Below, piece after piece: positions 1-11,022 of a DNA stretch of 13,387 nt (the first letter of the stretch is position 1; every line of letters begins with the position of its first letter). Where the stretch lies: assembly GCA_934512105.1 (NCBI GenBank), contig CAKSWQ010000052.1, positions 1 to 13,387 on the forward strand. The letters are read 5' to 3'. The notes below the pieces were generated by a model, which was not told the DNA's origin, searched no databases, and saw only the letters and a program-made list of their open reading frames with translations. Position numbers and translations under genes: made by a program. This stretch comes from an uncultured Faecalibacterium sp. GTDB taxonomy: Bacteria; Bacillota; Clostridia; Oscillospirales; Ruminococcaceae.

Positions 1-2540
<2,540 letters not shown>

Positions 2541-2597
2541 GAAACGAACCCTTTCTTAATCTCTAGTTGTTTCGATGATGACAGGCGACCTATAAAA

Positions 2598-2645
2598 CCC
2601 GCTGCTCTCCCCTGCCTGCGGCGGCAGCACGCGCACCGCAGCGGG
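2598..2645 (-). promoter_or_regulatory. Hairpin in the rpoB-rpoC gap, possible attenuator or RNA-processing site
   Basis: In the 125-bp gap between rpoB and rpoC the transcript can form a perfect 8-bp outer stem (CCCGCTGC at 2638-2645 with GCAGCGGG at 2598-2605). Inside its 32-nt loop lies a second 5-bp stem (CTGCC / GGCAG around a 6-nt loop). The outer stem is followed directly by TTTT and then ATAGG, which is a short U-run. It could be a weak intrinsic terminator that lowers rpoC relative to rpoB, or a processing or stability element. The structure is seen in the sequence; the function is inferred. Confidence 0.5.
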
Positions 2646-2665
2646 AAAACAGCCTTTCAAAGGGT

Positions 2666-5600
2666 TTATTCGTCAAAATCCACTTCGTCGGAGGAAGCGG
2701 ACTCTGCAGAGGCAGAGTTGTCATCCTCCAGCACAGAGGGATCATCGAAACCTGCATCGGCGTCCTTGATGTTGTAATCAGTCAGTTCGCTCTCCTGCAC
2801 CACAGTCTCGGTGCCGGCAACATCACGCATATCAAAGCCGGTCTCTTCATCGTCGAAGTTCTGGCGCATATCGATCTCGTTGCCGTCCTTGTCCTGCACG
2901 ATCACGTCCAGACCCAGAGACTGCAATTCCTTCAGCATAACGCGGAAGGACTCGGGGATGCCGGGCTGCGGGATGGGCTCGCCCTTGACGATGGCTTCGT
3001 AGGTCTTGACACGGCCCTCCACGTCATCGGACTTGACAGTCAGGATCTCCTGCAGGGTGTAAGCGGCACCGTAAGCTTCCAGTGCCCAGACCTCCATCTC
3101 GCCGAAGCGCTGACCGCCGAACTGAGCCTTGCCGCCCAGAGGCTGCTGGGTGACCAGAGAGTAGGGGCCGGTGGAACGGGCGTGGATCTTATCATCGACC
3201 AGATGATGCAGCTTGAGATAGTACATATAACCAACGGTAACGCGGTTATCGAACTTTTCACCGGTACGGCCGTCGTAAACGGTGGTCTTGCCGTCACGAT
3301 CCAGCTCGATCTTGGAGAAGTCGATGATGTGGCCCTTCTCGCCCATGATCTTGGGGAGCTTGGTGGGATATGCAGGCGCATTCTCGCCGTGCCACATCTC
3401 GCGGGCGGTATCAAAGGTATCGCCGATGTCGTTCTCACGGGCAGAGTCAAAGACGGGGGTCATAACCTTGATGCCGCAGGCCTTGGCAGCGTAGCCGAGG
3501 TTGACTTCCAGCACCTGACCGATATTCATACGGGAAGGCACGCCCAGCGGGTTCAGCACGATGTCCAGCGGAGTGCCGTCGGGCAGGTAGGGCATATCCT
3601 CCTGCGGCAGAATGCGGGAAACGACACCCTTGTTGCCGTGACGGCCTGCCATCTTATCGCCGACACTAATCTTACGCTTCTGGGCGATATAGCAGCGGAC
3701 GACTTCGCGCACACCGGGCTGCAGCTCATCGCTGTTTTCCGGGGTAAAGACCTTGACATCCACAATGATGCCGTATGCGCCGTGGGGCACACGCAGGGAG
3801 GTGTCGCGCACCTCGCGGGCCTTCTCGCCGAAGATGGCGCGCAACAGGCGCTCCTCGGCGGTCAGCTCGGTCTCGCCCTTCGGGGTGACCTTACCGACCA
3901 GAATATCGCCGCTCTTGACCTCGGCGCCGATGCGGATGATGCCGCGCTCGTCCAGATCCTTCAGGGCATCCTCAGAAACGTTGGGGATGTCGCGGGTGAT
4001 CTCTTCGGGTCCCAGCTTGGTATCGCGGCTCTCGGTCTCGTACTCCTCGATGTGGATGGAGGTGTACACGTCCTCGCGCACGATCTTCTCGTTCAGCAGA
4101 ACGGCGTCCTCGTAGTTGTAGCCCTCCCAGGTCATGAAGCCGATCAGGGCGTTCTTACCCAGAGAGATCTCGCCGTTGCGCATTGCGGGGCCATCGGCCA
4201 GCACCTGACCGGCGGTGACGGTCTCGCCCACTTCCACGATGGGGCGCTGGTTGATGCAGGTGCCTGCGTTGGAGCGGGCAAACTTGATCAGAGAGTAATC
4301 CTCCAGAGCGCCCTGCTCGTTGCGCACCACAATATGGTCGGCATCGGCCTTTTCCACAACGCCGTTGCTCTTGGCCAGCACAGCGGTGCCGGAATCGGTA
4401 GCAGCCTTGTACTCCATACCGGTAGCAACAATGGGCTGCTGGGTGACCATCAGAGGCACTGCCTGACGCTGCATGTTAGAGCCCATCAGTGCACGGTTAC
4501 AGTCATCGTTCTCCAGGAAGGGGATGCAGGCGGTAGCAACAGAGACCATCATTCGCGGAGAAACGTCCATGTAATCGACCTTCTCTGCGTCGATTTCCAG
4601 GATCTCGTCGCGGCGGCGGGCAGACACGCGGGGACGGACGAAGTGCTTGCCTTCGTCCAGCGGCTCGTTGGCCTGTGCCACAACGTACTCGTCCTCCACA
4701 TCGGCGGTCATATACTCCACCTCGTCGGTGACGACCTGCTCAATGAGGTTGTTGTTCTCGTCGTAGACCTTCTTGACCTTGCGGTAGGGAGCCTCCACGA
4801 AGCCGTACTCGTTGATCTTGGCGTAGGATGCCAGATAGGAGATCAGACCGATGTTGGGGCCTTCAGGGGTCTCAATGGGGCACATACGGCCGTAATGGCT
4901 GTAATGAACGTCGCGGACCTCGAAACCTGCGCGGTCACGGCTCAGACCGCCGGGGCCCAGAGCGGACAGACGGCGCTTGTGGGTCAGCTCAGCCAGAGGG
5001 TTATTCTGGTCCATGAACTGAGACAGCGGAGAGGAGCCAAAGAACTCCTTGATAGCTGCCACCACAGGACGGATGTTGATCAGTGCCTGCGGGGTGATGA
5101 CGCTCTGATCCTGGCTCTGCAGGGTCATACGCTCACGGATGACGCGCTCCATACGGGAGAAGCCGATGCGGAACTGGTTCTGCAGCAGCTCGCCCACGCT
5201 GCGGATACGGCGGTTGCCCAGATGGTCGATATCATCGGTGGTGCCAATGCCGTAACCCAGATCGTTCAGGTAGTTGATGGAGGACAGGATATCGTCGATG
5301 GTGACGGTACGGCCAATGAGCAGGTCGTGATCCTTCTTCAGGCTCTCCATGACCTCCTCGGCGCTGGAAGCGTTATCAAGGATCTTGCGCAGTTCCTTGA
5401 GGTTGCAGCGCTCGTTAATGCCGCACTCCTTGACATCTACGCCCTTGAATGCGGGGTAGTAGCTGTCGATGATGGCCTGTGCATCCACGCAGCCGTTGGT
5501 GATGACCTTGACCTTGTGAGCCTTGTCCTGCATGGGATCATCGATCTTCAGCACGACCAGATCCACGCCGGCAGCATCGATCTGCTCAGCCACCTTGCGC

Positions 5601-6535
5601 TCGATCTTCTTATCGGCCTCAACAAGGATCTCGCCGGTAAAGGGATCCACCACGTTCTCTGCTGCCACATGGTTCATGATGCGGCGTGCCAGAGACAGCT
5701 TTTTGTTCATCTTATAGCGGCCGAAGCGGGACAGGTCGTACCGGCGCGGATCGAAGAACAGCATATCGATCTGGCTGGTAGCGGACTCCACCGTGGGAGG
5801 CTCACCGGGGCGCAGCTTGCGGTAAACCTCCAGCAGGCCTTCCTCGCGGTTCTTGGTGGTATCCTTTTCCAGCGTGGCCAGAATGCGCTCGTCCTCGCCG
5901 AAGTATTTCAGGATATCCTCGTTGGTGGACAGACCCAGTGCACGGCACAGCACCGTGACGGGCAGCTTACGGTTCTTGTCGATACGGACATAGAACACGT
6001 TGGCGGCATCGGTCTCGTACTCCAGCCATGCACCGCGGTTGGGGTTCATGGTGGCGCTGTACAGATCGTTGCCGACCTTATCCTTGGCATGGCCGTAGAA
6101 CACACCGGGAGAGCGGACCAACTGGCTGACGATCGCACGCTCAGCACCGTTGATGACAAAGGTGCCCGCGTCGGTCATCAGGGGGAAGTCGCCCATGAAG
6201 ATCTCCTGATCCTTCACCTCGCCGGTCTCCTTGTTCAGCAGACGGGCGGTGACGCGCAGGGGGGCTGCATAGGTAACGTCGCGTTCCTTGCACTCCTTGA
6301 TGCTGTACTTCGGCTCCTTATCCAGCCGGAAGTCCACAAAGCTCAGTGCCAAATTGCCGGTGTAGTCCTCAATGGTGCCGATATCGTGAAAGACCTCCTT
6401 CAGGCCTTCATCCAGAAACCACTGATACGAGTTCTTCTGCACCTCGATCAGGTTCGGCATACTGATGACTTCGTCGATGTGGGAGAAGCTCATGCGCTCG
6501 GTTTTGCCGAGCTTGACGGGCTTGACTTTCATCAT
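2666..6535 (-). CDS. rpoB: DNA-directed RNA polymerase subunit beta
   Basis: Complete beta subunit, 1289 residues from the chosen ATG. It forms the RNA polymerase core with alpha, beta-prime and omega, and is the rifampicin target. Sequence throughout matches Firmicutes Rpo[20 protein letters not shown] near the N-terminus; the rifampicin pocket at about 500-530 with D509, H519 and S524 (E. coli D516, H526, S531), all susceptible-type; E809/D810 in NYEDAV; and [12 protein letters not shown] in the active-centre region. It is about 100 residues longer than B. subtilis RpoB, partly because of an acidic Asp/Glu/Ser-rich C-terminal tail. The start is ambiguous: the frame extends to a GTG at 6547, but AAGGAG (6548-6553) abuts that codon directly, so the ATG at 6535 (12-nt spacing) or the adjacent ATG at 6532 is more plausible. 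It heads rpoB-rpoC and has its own promoter(s); no rplL precedes it. Confidence 0.98.
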   Translation of the reverse strand: MMKVKPVKLGKTERMSFSHIDEVISMPNLIEVQKNSYQWFLDEGLKEVFHDIGTIEDYTGNLALSFVDFRLDKEPKYSIKECKERDVTYAAPLRVTARLLNKETGEVKDQEIFMGDFPLMTDAGTFVINGAERAIVSQLVRSPGVFYGHAKDKVGNDLYSATMNPNRGAWLEYETDAANVFYVRIDKNRKLPVTVLCRALGLSTNEDILKYFGEDERILATLEKDTTKNREEGLLEVYRKLRPGEPPTVESATSQIDMLFFDPRRYDLSRFGRYKMNKKLSLARRIMNHVAAENVVDPFTGEILVEADKKIERKVAEQIDAAGVDLVVLKIDDPMQDKAHKVKVITNGCVDAQAIIDSYYPAFKGVDVKECGINERCNLKELRKILDNASSAEEVMESLKKDHDLLIGRTVTIDDILSSINYLNDLGYGIGTTDDIDHLGNRRIRSVGELLQNQFRIGFSRMERVIRERMTLQSQDQSVITPQALINIRPVVAAIKEFFGSSPLSQFMDQNNPLAELTHKRRLSALGPGGLSRDRAGFEVRDVHYSHYGRMCPIETPEGPNIGLISYLASYAKINEYGFVEAPYRKVKKVYDENNNLIEQVVTDEVEYMTADVEDEYVVAQANEPLDEGKHFVRPRVSARRRDEILEIDAEKVDYMDVSPRMMVSVATACIPFLENDDCNRALMGSNMQRQAVPLMVTQQPIVATGMEYKAATDSGTAVLAKSNGVVEKADADHIVVRNEQGALEDYSLIKFARSNAGTCINQRPIVEVGETVTAGQVLADGPAMRNGEISLGKNALIGFMTWEGYNYEDAVLLNEKIVREDVYTSIHIEEYETESRDTKLGPEEITRDIPNVSEDALKDLDERGIIRIGAEVKSGDILVGKVTPKGETELTAEERLLRAIFGEKAREVRDTSLRVPHGAYGIIVDVKVFTPENSDELQPGVREVVRCYIAQKRKISVGDKMAGRHGNKGVVSRILPQEDMPYLPDGTPLDIVLNPLGVPSRMNIGQVLEVNLGYAAKACGIKVMTPVFDSARENDIGDTFDTAREMWHGENAPAYPTKLPKIMGEKGHIIDFSKIELDRDGKTTVYDGRTGEKFDNRVTVGYMYYLKLHHLVDDKIHARSTGPYSLVTQQPLGGKAQFGGQRFGEMEVWALEAYGAAYTLQEILTVKSDDVEGRVKTYEAIVKGEPIPQPGIPESFRVMLKELQSLGLDVIVQDKDGNEIDMRQNFDDEETGFDMRDVAGTETVVQESELTDYNIKDADAGFDDPSVLEDDNSASAESASSDEVDFDE

Positions 6536-6547
6536 AAAATCAACCAC

Positions 6548-6553
6548 TCCTTA
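6548..6553 (-). promoter_or_regulatory. rpoB Shine-Dalgarno AAGGAG (decides start)
   Basis: AAGGAG on the minus strand immediately precedes the in-frame GTG at 6547 with no spacer, which is incompatible with initiation there. The tandem ATG codons at 6535 and 6532 lie 12 and 15 nt downstream, a longish but usable distance. This is why I place the rpoB start at 6535. Confidence 0.7.
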
Positions 6554-6560
6554 CTTTTAT

Positions 6561-6590
6561 ATTCTACGGGATGTCGTATACACGGGTCAA
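6561..6590 (-). promoter_or_regulatory. Candidate proximal rpoB promoter P2
   Basis: On the minus strand TTGACC (6585-6590) and TAGAAT (6561-6566) are separated by 18 bp, a good match to a sigma-A promoter. It would start transcription near 6554 and leave a leader of about 20 nt carrying the AAGGAG ribosome site. Its -35 lies inside the 3' arm of the rpoB leader hairpin, so the same bases may serve two roles. This is prediction only; the match could be coincidental. Confidence 0.5.
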
Positions 6591-6619
6591 ATTTGAGCAG
6601 ACACACATAATTCGACCCG
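6583..6619 (-). promoter_or_regulatory. Stem-loop in the rpoB 5' leader
   Basis: The leader RNA from the distal promoter can form an 11-bp stem: CGGGTCGAATT (6609-6619) pairs with AATTTGACCCG (6583-6593), all Watson-Crick except one G-U, around a 15-nt loop. No U-run follows, so it is not an intrinsic terminator. It may be a stability or protein-binding element, or a by-product of overlap with the P2 promoter. It does not match any leader family I recognise with confidence. Confidence 0.55.
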
Positions 6620-6730
6620 CGTCTTGTGGAACGTTCCGGCGTTTTGCACAAACTTTTGGAGTTGGCCCCTCAAGCGGCAGCCATCGCAGTTCCCTTTTTG
6701 GCGCACTAGTCCATTATGTGATACTAATGC

Positions 6731-6759
6731 AGTATACACCCGAAAACCCCTGTTGTCAA
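6731..6759 (-). promoter_or_regulatory. Distal rpoB promoter P1 with AT-rich upstream element
   Basis: Near-perfect sigma-A promoter on the minus strand: consensus TTGACA (6754-6759), exactly 17 bp, then TATACT (6731-6736). The 70 bp upstream of the -35 (6760-6830) are dominated by A-tracts, as in UP elements that bind the alpha C-terminal domains at strong promoters. Predicted start near 6724 gives a leader of about 189 nt before the rpoB ATG. The position, downstream of the rpoD terminator, makes rpoBC an independent transcription unit. Confidence 0.85.
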
Positions 6760-6860
6760 GCCAATTTTCAGTTTTTTGCCGAAATAAATTTAATTTTTGT
6801 TTTATTTTCGAACGCCCGGCAGCGTGTAGCTGATTATCTTCCAGGCACTTGATTTTTTTA

Positions 6861-6883
6861 TTTTGCACGTTCCTGTTCATAAA
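6861..6883. repeat. Imperfect direct repeat, copy A
   Basis: The 23-bp segment beginning TTTTGCACGTTCCTGT closely resembles 6932-6953 (copy B, TTTTGCACTTCCCTGT): two substitutions and one gap. The core octamer TTTTGCAC occurs a third time at 6642-6649 inside the rpoB leader. Function unknown; possibly regulator binding sites upstream of rpoB. Confidence 0.45.
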
Positions 6884-6931
6884 CCCCTTGTGCAATTTGT
6901 CTATCTTTACTCTTGTGCCCGGAAGTGTTAC

Positions 6932-6953
6932 TTTTGCACTTCCCTGTCATAAA
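6932..6953. repeat. Imperfect direct repeat, copy B
   Basis: Second copy of the repeat at 6861-6883, 71 bp away. Its CACTTCC part is also the right arm of the small inverted repeat GGAAGTG/CACTTCC at 6921-6943, and it abuts the U-tract of the rpoD terminator. Confidence 0.45.
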
Positions 6954-6990
6954 AAAGAGACCGCTGCACAAAATGCTGTGCAGCAGCCTC
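6951..6990 (-). terminator. Intrinsic terminator after rpoD
   Basis: The transcript forms a 14-bp stem, GAGGCTGCTGCACA (6977-6990) with TGTGCAGCGGTCTC (6957-6970), including two G-U pairs, around a 6-nt loop and followed by six U (6951-6956). It begins 21 bp after the rpoD stop codon. This is a textbook rho-independent terminator. Its arms nearly match those of the terminator after etfA at 13222-13258. Confidence 0.95.
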
Positions 6991-7011
6991 GTCCTGAAAT
7001 ATTTATGCGAT

Positions 7012-8094
7012 TCACTCATCCAGATAATCCCGCAACAGCTTCGCGCGGCTGGGGTGGCGCAGCTTGCGCAGCGCCTTTGCTTCGATCTGCCGCACCCGCT
7101 CCCGGGTCACATTGAACTCCTTGCCCAGCTCCTCCAGCGTGCGGGCACGGCCATCCTCCAGACCAAAGCGCAGGGTGATGACCCGCTCCTCCCGGGGCGT
7201 CAGACTTTTAAGGACGTGCAGCAGCTCCCGCCGCAGCAACTGGCGCCCGGCTTCGTCCACCGGGACACCGGCATCCTCGTCCTGAATAAAGTCCTCCAGA
7301 TGGGCGTCCTCTTCCTCCCCCACCGGCGTTTCCAGACTGATAGGCTCCTGCGACAATTGCAGCAGCTCCCGTACCTTGTCCGGCTCCAGTTCCAGTGCGG
7401 CGGCGATCTCCTCCACGGTGGGCTCGCGCCCGTTTTTGTGCAGCAGGTCGCCTGCCGTTTTCTTGACCCGGTTGATGCTCTCTACCAGATGCACCGGAAT
7501 GCGGATGGTGCGTCCCTGATCCGCAATGGCGCGGGTGATGGACTGACGGATCCACCATGTTGCGTAGGTGGAGAACTTGAAGCCCCGCTCCGGCTCAAAT
7601 TTTTCCGCCGCCTTCATCAGGCCAAGATTGCCCTCCTGGATCAGATCCAGAAAAGGCAACCCCCGCCCGGCGTAACGCTTGGCTACCGACACCACCAGCC
7701 GCAGGTTCGCCTCGCTCAAAGCGCGGCGGGCATCCGCATCCCCTGCCCGGGCGGCCTTTGCCAGTGTCATCTCCTGTCCGGCGGTCAGCAGCGGCACCCG
7801 GCCGATCTCCTTTAAATAGGTCTTGACCGGGTCATCCAGCGCCACACCCTCGGAGGAAAGCTCATTCTCCAGCCTGCCGATCTGGGCATCGTCCAGCACA
7901 GGCAGCTCGGCAGGCTCCTCCTCTGCCAGATGGACGCCCCGCTGCTCCAGCGCCGCGTAGAGTTCGTCCAGCTGCGCAACATCGAAATCCGTTTCCTCCA
8001 TGGCGCGGCTAATCTGCTCCGGGGTCAGGGTGTGACGCCGCGCCTTTGCGGCAAGGCTGCGGGCAAGTTCTTCCGTTTGCGACAATTTCTGCAT
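7012..8094 (-). CDS. rpoD: RNA polymerase primary sigma factor (sigma-70/SigA)
   Basis: 360-residue housekeeping sigma factor, close to B. subtilis SigA in length, so it lacks the long non-conserved insert of E. coli sigma-70. A short region-1.1-like segment covers about residues 10-60. Region 1.2 begins at [16 protein letters not shown] (88-103). Region 2 (about 128-198) includes [12 protein letters not shown], the core-binding [15 protein letters not shown], and the -10-reading [15 protein letters not shown]. Region 3 starts near [12 protein letters not shown] (194-205). Region 4 ends in the -35-reading helix-turn-helix [20 protein letters not shown] (329-348). The ATG at 8094 has AAAAGGAG eight bases upstream. 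It follows dnaG by 48 bp in the dgt-dnaG-rpoD order common in Firmicutes, and is followed by a strong terminator and then rpoB. It is expected to recognise the TTGACA/TATACT-type promoters seen in this window. Confidence 0.97.
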   Translation of the reverse strand: MQKLSQTEELARSLAAKARRHTLTPEQISRAMEETDFDVAQLDELYAALEQRGVHLAEEEPAELPVLDDAQIGRLENELSSEGVALDDPVKTYLKEIGRVPLLTAGQEMTLAKAARAGDADARRALSEANLRLVVSVAKRYAGRGLPFLDLIQEGNLGLMKAAEKFEPERGFKFSTYATWWIRQSITRAIADQGRTIRIPVHLVESINRVKKTAGDLLHKNGREPTVEEIAAALELEPDKVRELLQLSQEPISLETPVGEEEDAHLEDFIQDEDAGVPVDEAGRQLLRRELLHVLKSLTPREERVITLRFGLEDGRARTLEELGKEFNVTRERVRQIEAKALRKLRHPSRAKLLRDYLDE

Positions 8095-8142
8095 GATTCC
8101 TGCTCCTTTTCTCTCCAGCTCCAGCCGGAGGGAAAACAGGGA

Positions 8143-9918
8143 TCAGTCTTGTTCGGGCAGCGTCCCCTGCTTTTTTTCGCGCATCGACTGAAGATACTGT
8201 GTGATCTCATCGCCGGACATTGCAGCAGCTTTGCTTGCAACCGGCATTCCCCGGGCGATCCTGTCCAGATACAGATGGATATCCTCCGGGGTGCAGTTCA
8301 CATCGCTGTATTGTGCCGCAAGTCGGCTCAGTTCATTCAATGCTTCTTCGCTTGCAAATGCCCGCAGTGCCGTCAGGCTGAGCTCCACGCCCTCCCGGCT
8401 GCAATTGAGCATCGCTTCGTATAGTTCTTTCTGCTGCGGCTGGATGAATTGCTCCGCCGTCAGCTGCTGCTTGGCCAGTTCCAAATAGCGCGGCTCCCGC
8501 AGGATGGCTGCCAGCAGCCGCTGCTGGGCACTGGCAATGCCCAGCGCCTGACTGCCGCCTGCGCTGTAAGGAACCTTGATCTGATCCATCTCGCCGGAAT
8601 GCAGCCGCTCGTGGTTTTTCTCCCGGCGGTACTTGCCGCCCGCCCGCTTTACTGCGGTGCCCAGCTGCGTCAGAATGGCGGTTTTGGAGATGTCGGTCTC
8701 CTCTGCCAGCCGCCCGGCGTACACCTCCTGCTCGGTGGGGTTGGAGCGTTCGGCCAACATTTCCACAGCATCCTTTATATATTGCAGACGCTGTGCGTCC
8801 TGCGAGAGATCATACTGATCCCGCAGACGCTTGAGCCGGAAGTCCAGCGCATTGCCCACCCCGTCCAGAAGCGCCTGAAAGCGCTCCGGGCCGTATTTTT
8901 TGATGTATTCGTCCGGGTCCTTTGCGCCGGGGATCTGCAAAACGCCCACCTTTACCGGGCTGTTGCGGAACAGTTCCAGCGAGCGCAGGGTTGCTTTCTG
9001 GCCGGCCTCGTCCGAGTCATAACTCAAAATGACCTCATCGGCATACTCGCTGATGATGCGCACCTGACCGGGGGTCAGGGCGGTGCCGCAGGCGCAGACA
9101 GCCGTATCGATGCCCGCCTGATGCATACTGATGACGTCCATGTAGCCCTCGCACAGCACGAACCGCCGGGAGGCGCTGCGCTTTGCGATCTGCATGGCGA
9201 ACACCGTCTCGGATTTGTGGTAGACCAGCGTTTCCGGGCTGTTGACGTATTTGGGTTTGGAGTCGTCCATCACGCGCCCGCCAAAGGCAATGATGTTGCC
9301 GCGCAGGTCAAAGATGGGGGTCATGACACGCTTCCAGAACAGGCAGTAGATGCGGCCGGACTGGCTGCGCTTGAACAGGCCGCTGGCGTCCAGCTCCTGC
9401 TGGTTGTAGCCCTTATCCCGCAGGTACTGGTACAGTGCCTGCCCATCGTTGGGGGCGTAGCCCAGCCCGAACCGGACGATGGTCTTATCATCCAGCCCGC
9501 GCCGCCGCCAGTAGGCGCGCGCCTGCCGCGCCTCCTCCACGGTAGAGTTCAGGCAGGCGTGGAAAAAGCGGGCGGCCTCCTTGTTCATGGAAAGCACCCG
9601 GCTGCGCAGGCGTCCGGTCTTATCGTCCTCCTGCGGCTCCGGCATCCCGGCGCGGGAAGCCAGCATCTTGATGGCCTCGCCACTGCTGATATTGTTGATC
9701 TTTTTGACAAAGCTGATGGCATCTCCGGCTGCCTGACAGCCGAAGCAGTAAAAGCTTTGGGTGTCAGGGTACACATAGAAGGACGGCGTTTTTTCGCTGT
9801 GAAAGGGGCACAGACCGCCGTACAGCCGTCCCTTGCGCTTGAGCTGCACATAGCTGCCCACCAGCTCCACGATGTCGGTGCGGCGGGTAAGTTCCTCGAT
9901 GTATTCGTGTGGGATCAT
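8143..9918 (-). CDS. dnaG: DNA primase
   Basis: 591-residue DnaG, which makes RNA primers at the replication fork together with the DnaB helicase. The N-terminal CHC2 zinc-binding domain has C37, H40, C58 and C61 in CPFHSEKTPSF...FYCFGC. The catalytic core spans about 110-345. Its TOPRIM part includes VLCEGYMDV with E257, YDSDEAG with D301 and D303, and KDPDEY with D334 and D336. The C-terminal helicase-binding region (about 455-560) is more divergent, as is usual. The ATG at 9918 gives MIPHEYIEEL, matching the family start. The nearest ribosome site, GGAGAGG (9933-9939), lies 14 nt upstream, which is long, but no better start is visible. It lies 25 bp downstream of dgt and 48 bp upstream of rpoD with no terminator between, so it is most likely co-transcribed with both. 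Confidence 0.97.
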   Translation of the reverse strand: MIPHEYIEELTRRTDIVELVGSYVQLKRKGRLYGGLCPFHSEKTPSFYVYPDTQSFYCFGCQAAGDAISFVKKINNISSGEAIKMLASRAGMPEPQEDDKTGRLRSRVLSMNKEAARFFHACLNSTVEEARQARAYWRRRGLDDKTIVRFGLGYAPNDGQALYQYLRDKGYNQQELDASGLFKRSQSGRIYCLFWKRVMTPIFDLRGNIIAFGGRVMDDSKPKYVNSPETLVYHKSETVFAMQIAKRSASRRFVLCEGYMDVISMHQAGIDTAVCACGTALTPGQVRIISEYADEVILSYDSDEAGQKATLRSLELFRNSPVKVGVLQIPGAKDPDEYIKKYGPERFQALLDGVGNALDFRLKRLRDQYDLSQDAQRLQYIKDAVEMLAERSNPTEQEVYAGRLAEETDISKTAILTQLGTAVKRAGGKYRREKNHERLHSGEMDQIKVPYSAGGSQALGIASAQQRLLAAILREPRYLELAKQQLTAEQFIQPQQKELYEAMLNCSREGVELSLTALRAFASEEALNELSRLAAQYSDVNCTPEDIHLYLDRIARGMPVASKAAAMSGDEITQYLQSMREKKQGTLPEQD

Positions 9919-9943
9919 GTTGATTTAAACGACCTCTCCAGTT

Positions 9944-10942
9944 TTAAAGGACGTGCCATTTCTGGGGCACGAACAGTTCTTCAAAGGTACGGATGGCAAA
10001 TTCGTCGCTCATACCGCTGATGTAGTCAGTGACGGCGCGTTCTCGCCCCTCCTGATAGGCCAGCTGCACATAGAAGTTGGACATCTGATCCACATGGGTC
10101 AGGTAGTATTCGTACAGCTCCGCGATAAGCTTGTCCACTTTCTGCTCTTCACGCTTGGCGTTTTTGTCCACATACACGGTGGCGTACATGAAATCCCGCA
10201 GGGCGAGAAAGGCCTCGTATTCCTCCGTGCCCATACGGACATCCCCCTCGCTGTGGATGAGGATGCTGTTGATCATGGTGGTGATGCGGGCAGATTTGGT
10301 CTGTCCCAACACCGCCGTGCAGTCCTTGGGCAGGGTGGCAGCGTCCAGCACACCGGCGCGCACGGCGTCCTCGATATCGTGGTTGACAAAGGCAATCTGA
10401 TCTGCCAAGCGCACGATGCGCCCCTCCGGGGTGGCTGCCCATGTGCCCTTGGTGTGGGTAACGATGCCGTTGCGCACCTCCCATGTCAGGTTAAGACCCG
10501 CACCGTCTTTTTCCAGCCGGTCCACCACACGCAGGCTCTGCATATAATGGTGGAAGCCGTCCGGGCAAAGGTCGTTCAGTGCCTTCTCTCCTGCGTGGCC
10601 AAAGGGGGTGTGTCCCAGATCATGCGCAAGGCTGATGGCCTCGGTCAAGTCCTCGTTCAGGCGCAGACCGCGGGCGATGGTGCGGGCAATCTGCGAGACT
10701 TCCAGCGTATGGGTCAGCCGGGTGCGGTACAGGTCGCCCTCCGGCGAAAGGAACACCTGCGTTTTCTGCTTGAGACGCCGGAAGGCCTTGCAGTGCAGCA
10801 CCCGGTCGCGGTCCCGCTGGAACACCGGACGCAGCGGGTCCTGCGGCTCCGGTACGGCACGGCCACGGCTTACATCACTGAAGGTCGCCCACGGTGCAAA
10901 GGTGAGGCGCTCGATCTCTTCGGTTCTCCGGCGCACATCCAT
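9944..10942 (-). CDS. dgt: HD-domain deoxyguanosinetriphosphate triphosphohydrolase-like protein
   Basis: 332-residue member of the short dGTPase-like HD-hydrolase family, which cleaves dNTPs to deoxynucleoside plus tripolyphosphate and so affects dNTP pools. Visible motifs are AFRRLKQKTQVF (53-64), the first metal ligand H78 in RTRLTHTLEVSQIAR, the HD pair H107-D108 in SLAHDLGHTPFGH, and D181 in RLADQIAFVNHDIEDA. All metal ligands are present. Substrate range (dGTP only or several dNTPs) cannot be read from sequence. The ATG at 10942 has an excellent AAAAGGAGG six bases upstream. It is the first gene of the probable dgt-dnaG-rpoD operon, driven from an extended -10 promoter in the 142-bp gap before it. 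The dGTPase-like genes beside dnaG are well known in Firmicutes, though their link to priming is not settled. Confidence 0.92.
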   Translation of the reverse strand: MDVRRRTEEIERLTFAPWATFSDVSRGRAVPEPQDPLRPVFQRDRDRVLHCKAFRRLKQKTQVFLSPEGDLYRTRLTHTLEVSQIARTIARGLRLNEDLTEAISLAHDLGHTPFGHAGEKALNDLCPDGFHHYMQSLRVVDRLEKDGAGLNLTWEVRNGIVTHTKGTWAATPEGRIVRLADQIAFVNHDIEDAVRAGVLDAATLPKDCTAVLGQTKSARITTMINSILIHSEGDVRMGTEEYEAFLALRDFMYATVYVDKNAKREEQKVDKLIAELYEYYLTHVDQMSNFYVQLAYQEGRERAVTDYISGMSDEFAIRTFEELFVPQKWHVL

Positions 10943-10999
10943 ACAGATCCTCCTTTTGTTTCTTGGGCTTCACCCCTCCCCTCTGCGCGCAGCCGATCC

Positions 11000-11022
11000 C
11001 AATTGCTGCGCTGCGGCAATTG
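11000..11022. promoter_or_regulatory. Dyad over the dgt -10 and start site (possible operator)
   Basis: Perfect 7-bp inverted repeat CAATTGC (11000-11006) and GCAATTG (11016-11022) around a 9-bp centre. One arm overlaps the TACAAT hexamer, and the centre covers the predicted start. Because one arm lies upstream of the start site, transcripts from this promoter could not fold the full hairpin. A DNA-binding site is therefore more likely than an RNA element. The regulator is unknown. Confidence 0.5.

Larger units (their letters stand above)
6548..7011 (-). other. Gene-free rpoD-rpoB intergenic region
   Basis: This 464-bp stretch holds no credible gene. From right to left it carries the rpoD terminator, a 7-bp inverted repeat (GGAAGTG 6921-6927 / CACTTCC 6937-6943), an imperfect direct repeat, an A-tract-rich block, promoter P1, a structured leader of about 190 nt and candidate promoter P2. 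The leader contains a perfect 10-bp palindrome GGAACGTTCC (6628-6637) and a four-codon ORF at 6670-6684. rplJ-rplL, which usually precede rpoB, are not here. Confidence 0.75.

Noticed and set aside
6536..6547. GTG at 6547 as the rpoB start
   Set aside because: The AAGGAG ribosome site touches this codon with no spacer; the ATG codons at 6535 and 6532 fit better.
3182..6610. 1142-codon plus-strand open frame antisense to rpoB
   Set aside because: It is an exact antisense shadow of a strongly conserved gene. The translation is repetitive, rich in H, L, V, A and D, with no recognisable domain or ribosome site, as expected from antisense reading of codon-biased DNA.
6587..6895. Minus-strand frame of about 100 codons between rpoD and rpoB
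   Set aside because: It runs through the A-tract block, promoter P1 and the rpoB leader. It starts with TTG, or with an ATG at 6880 that has a poorly spaced AAGGGG only three bases upstream, and its product resembles no family.
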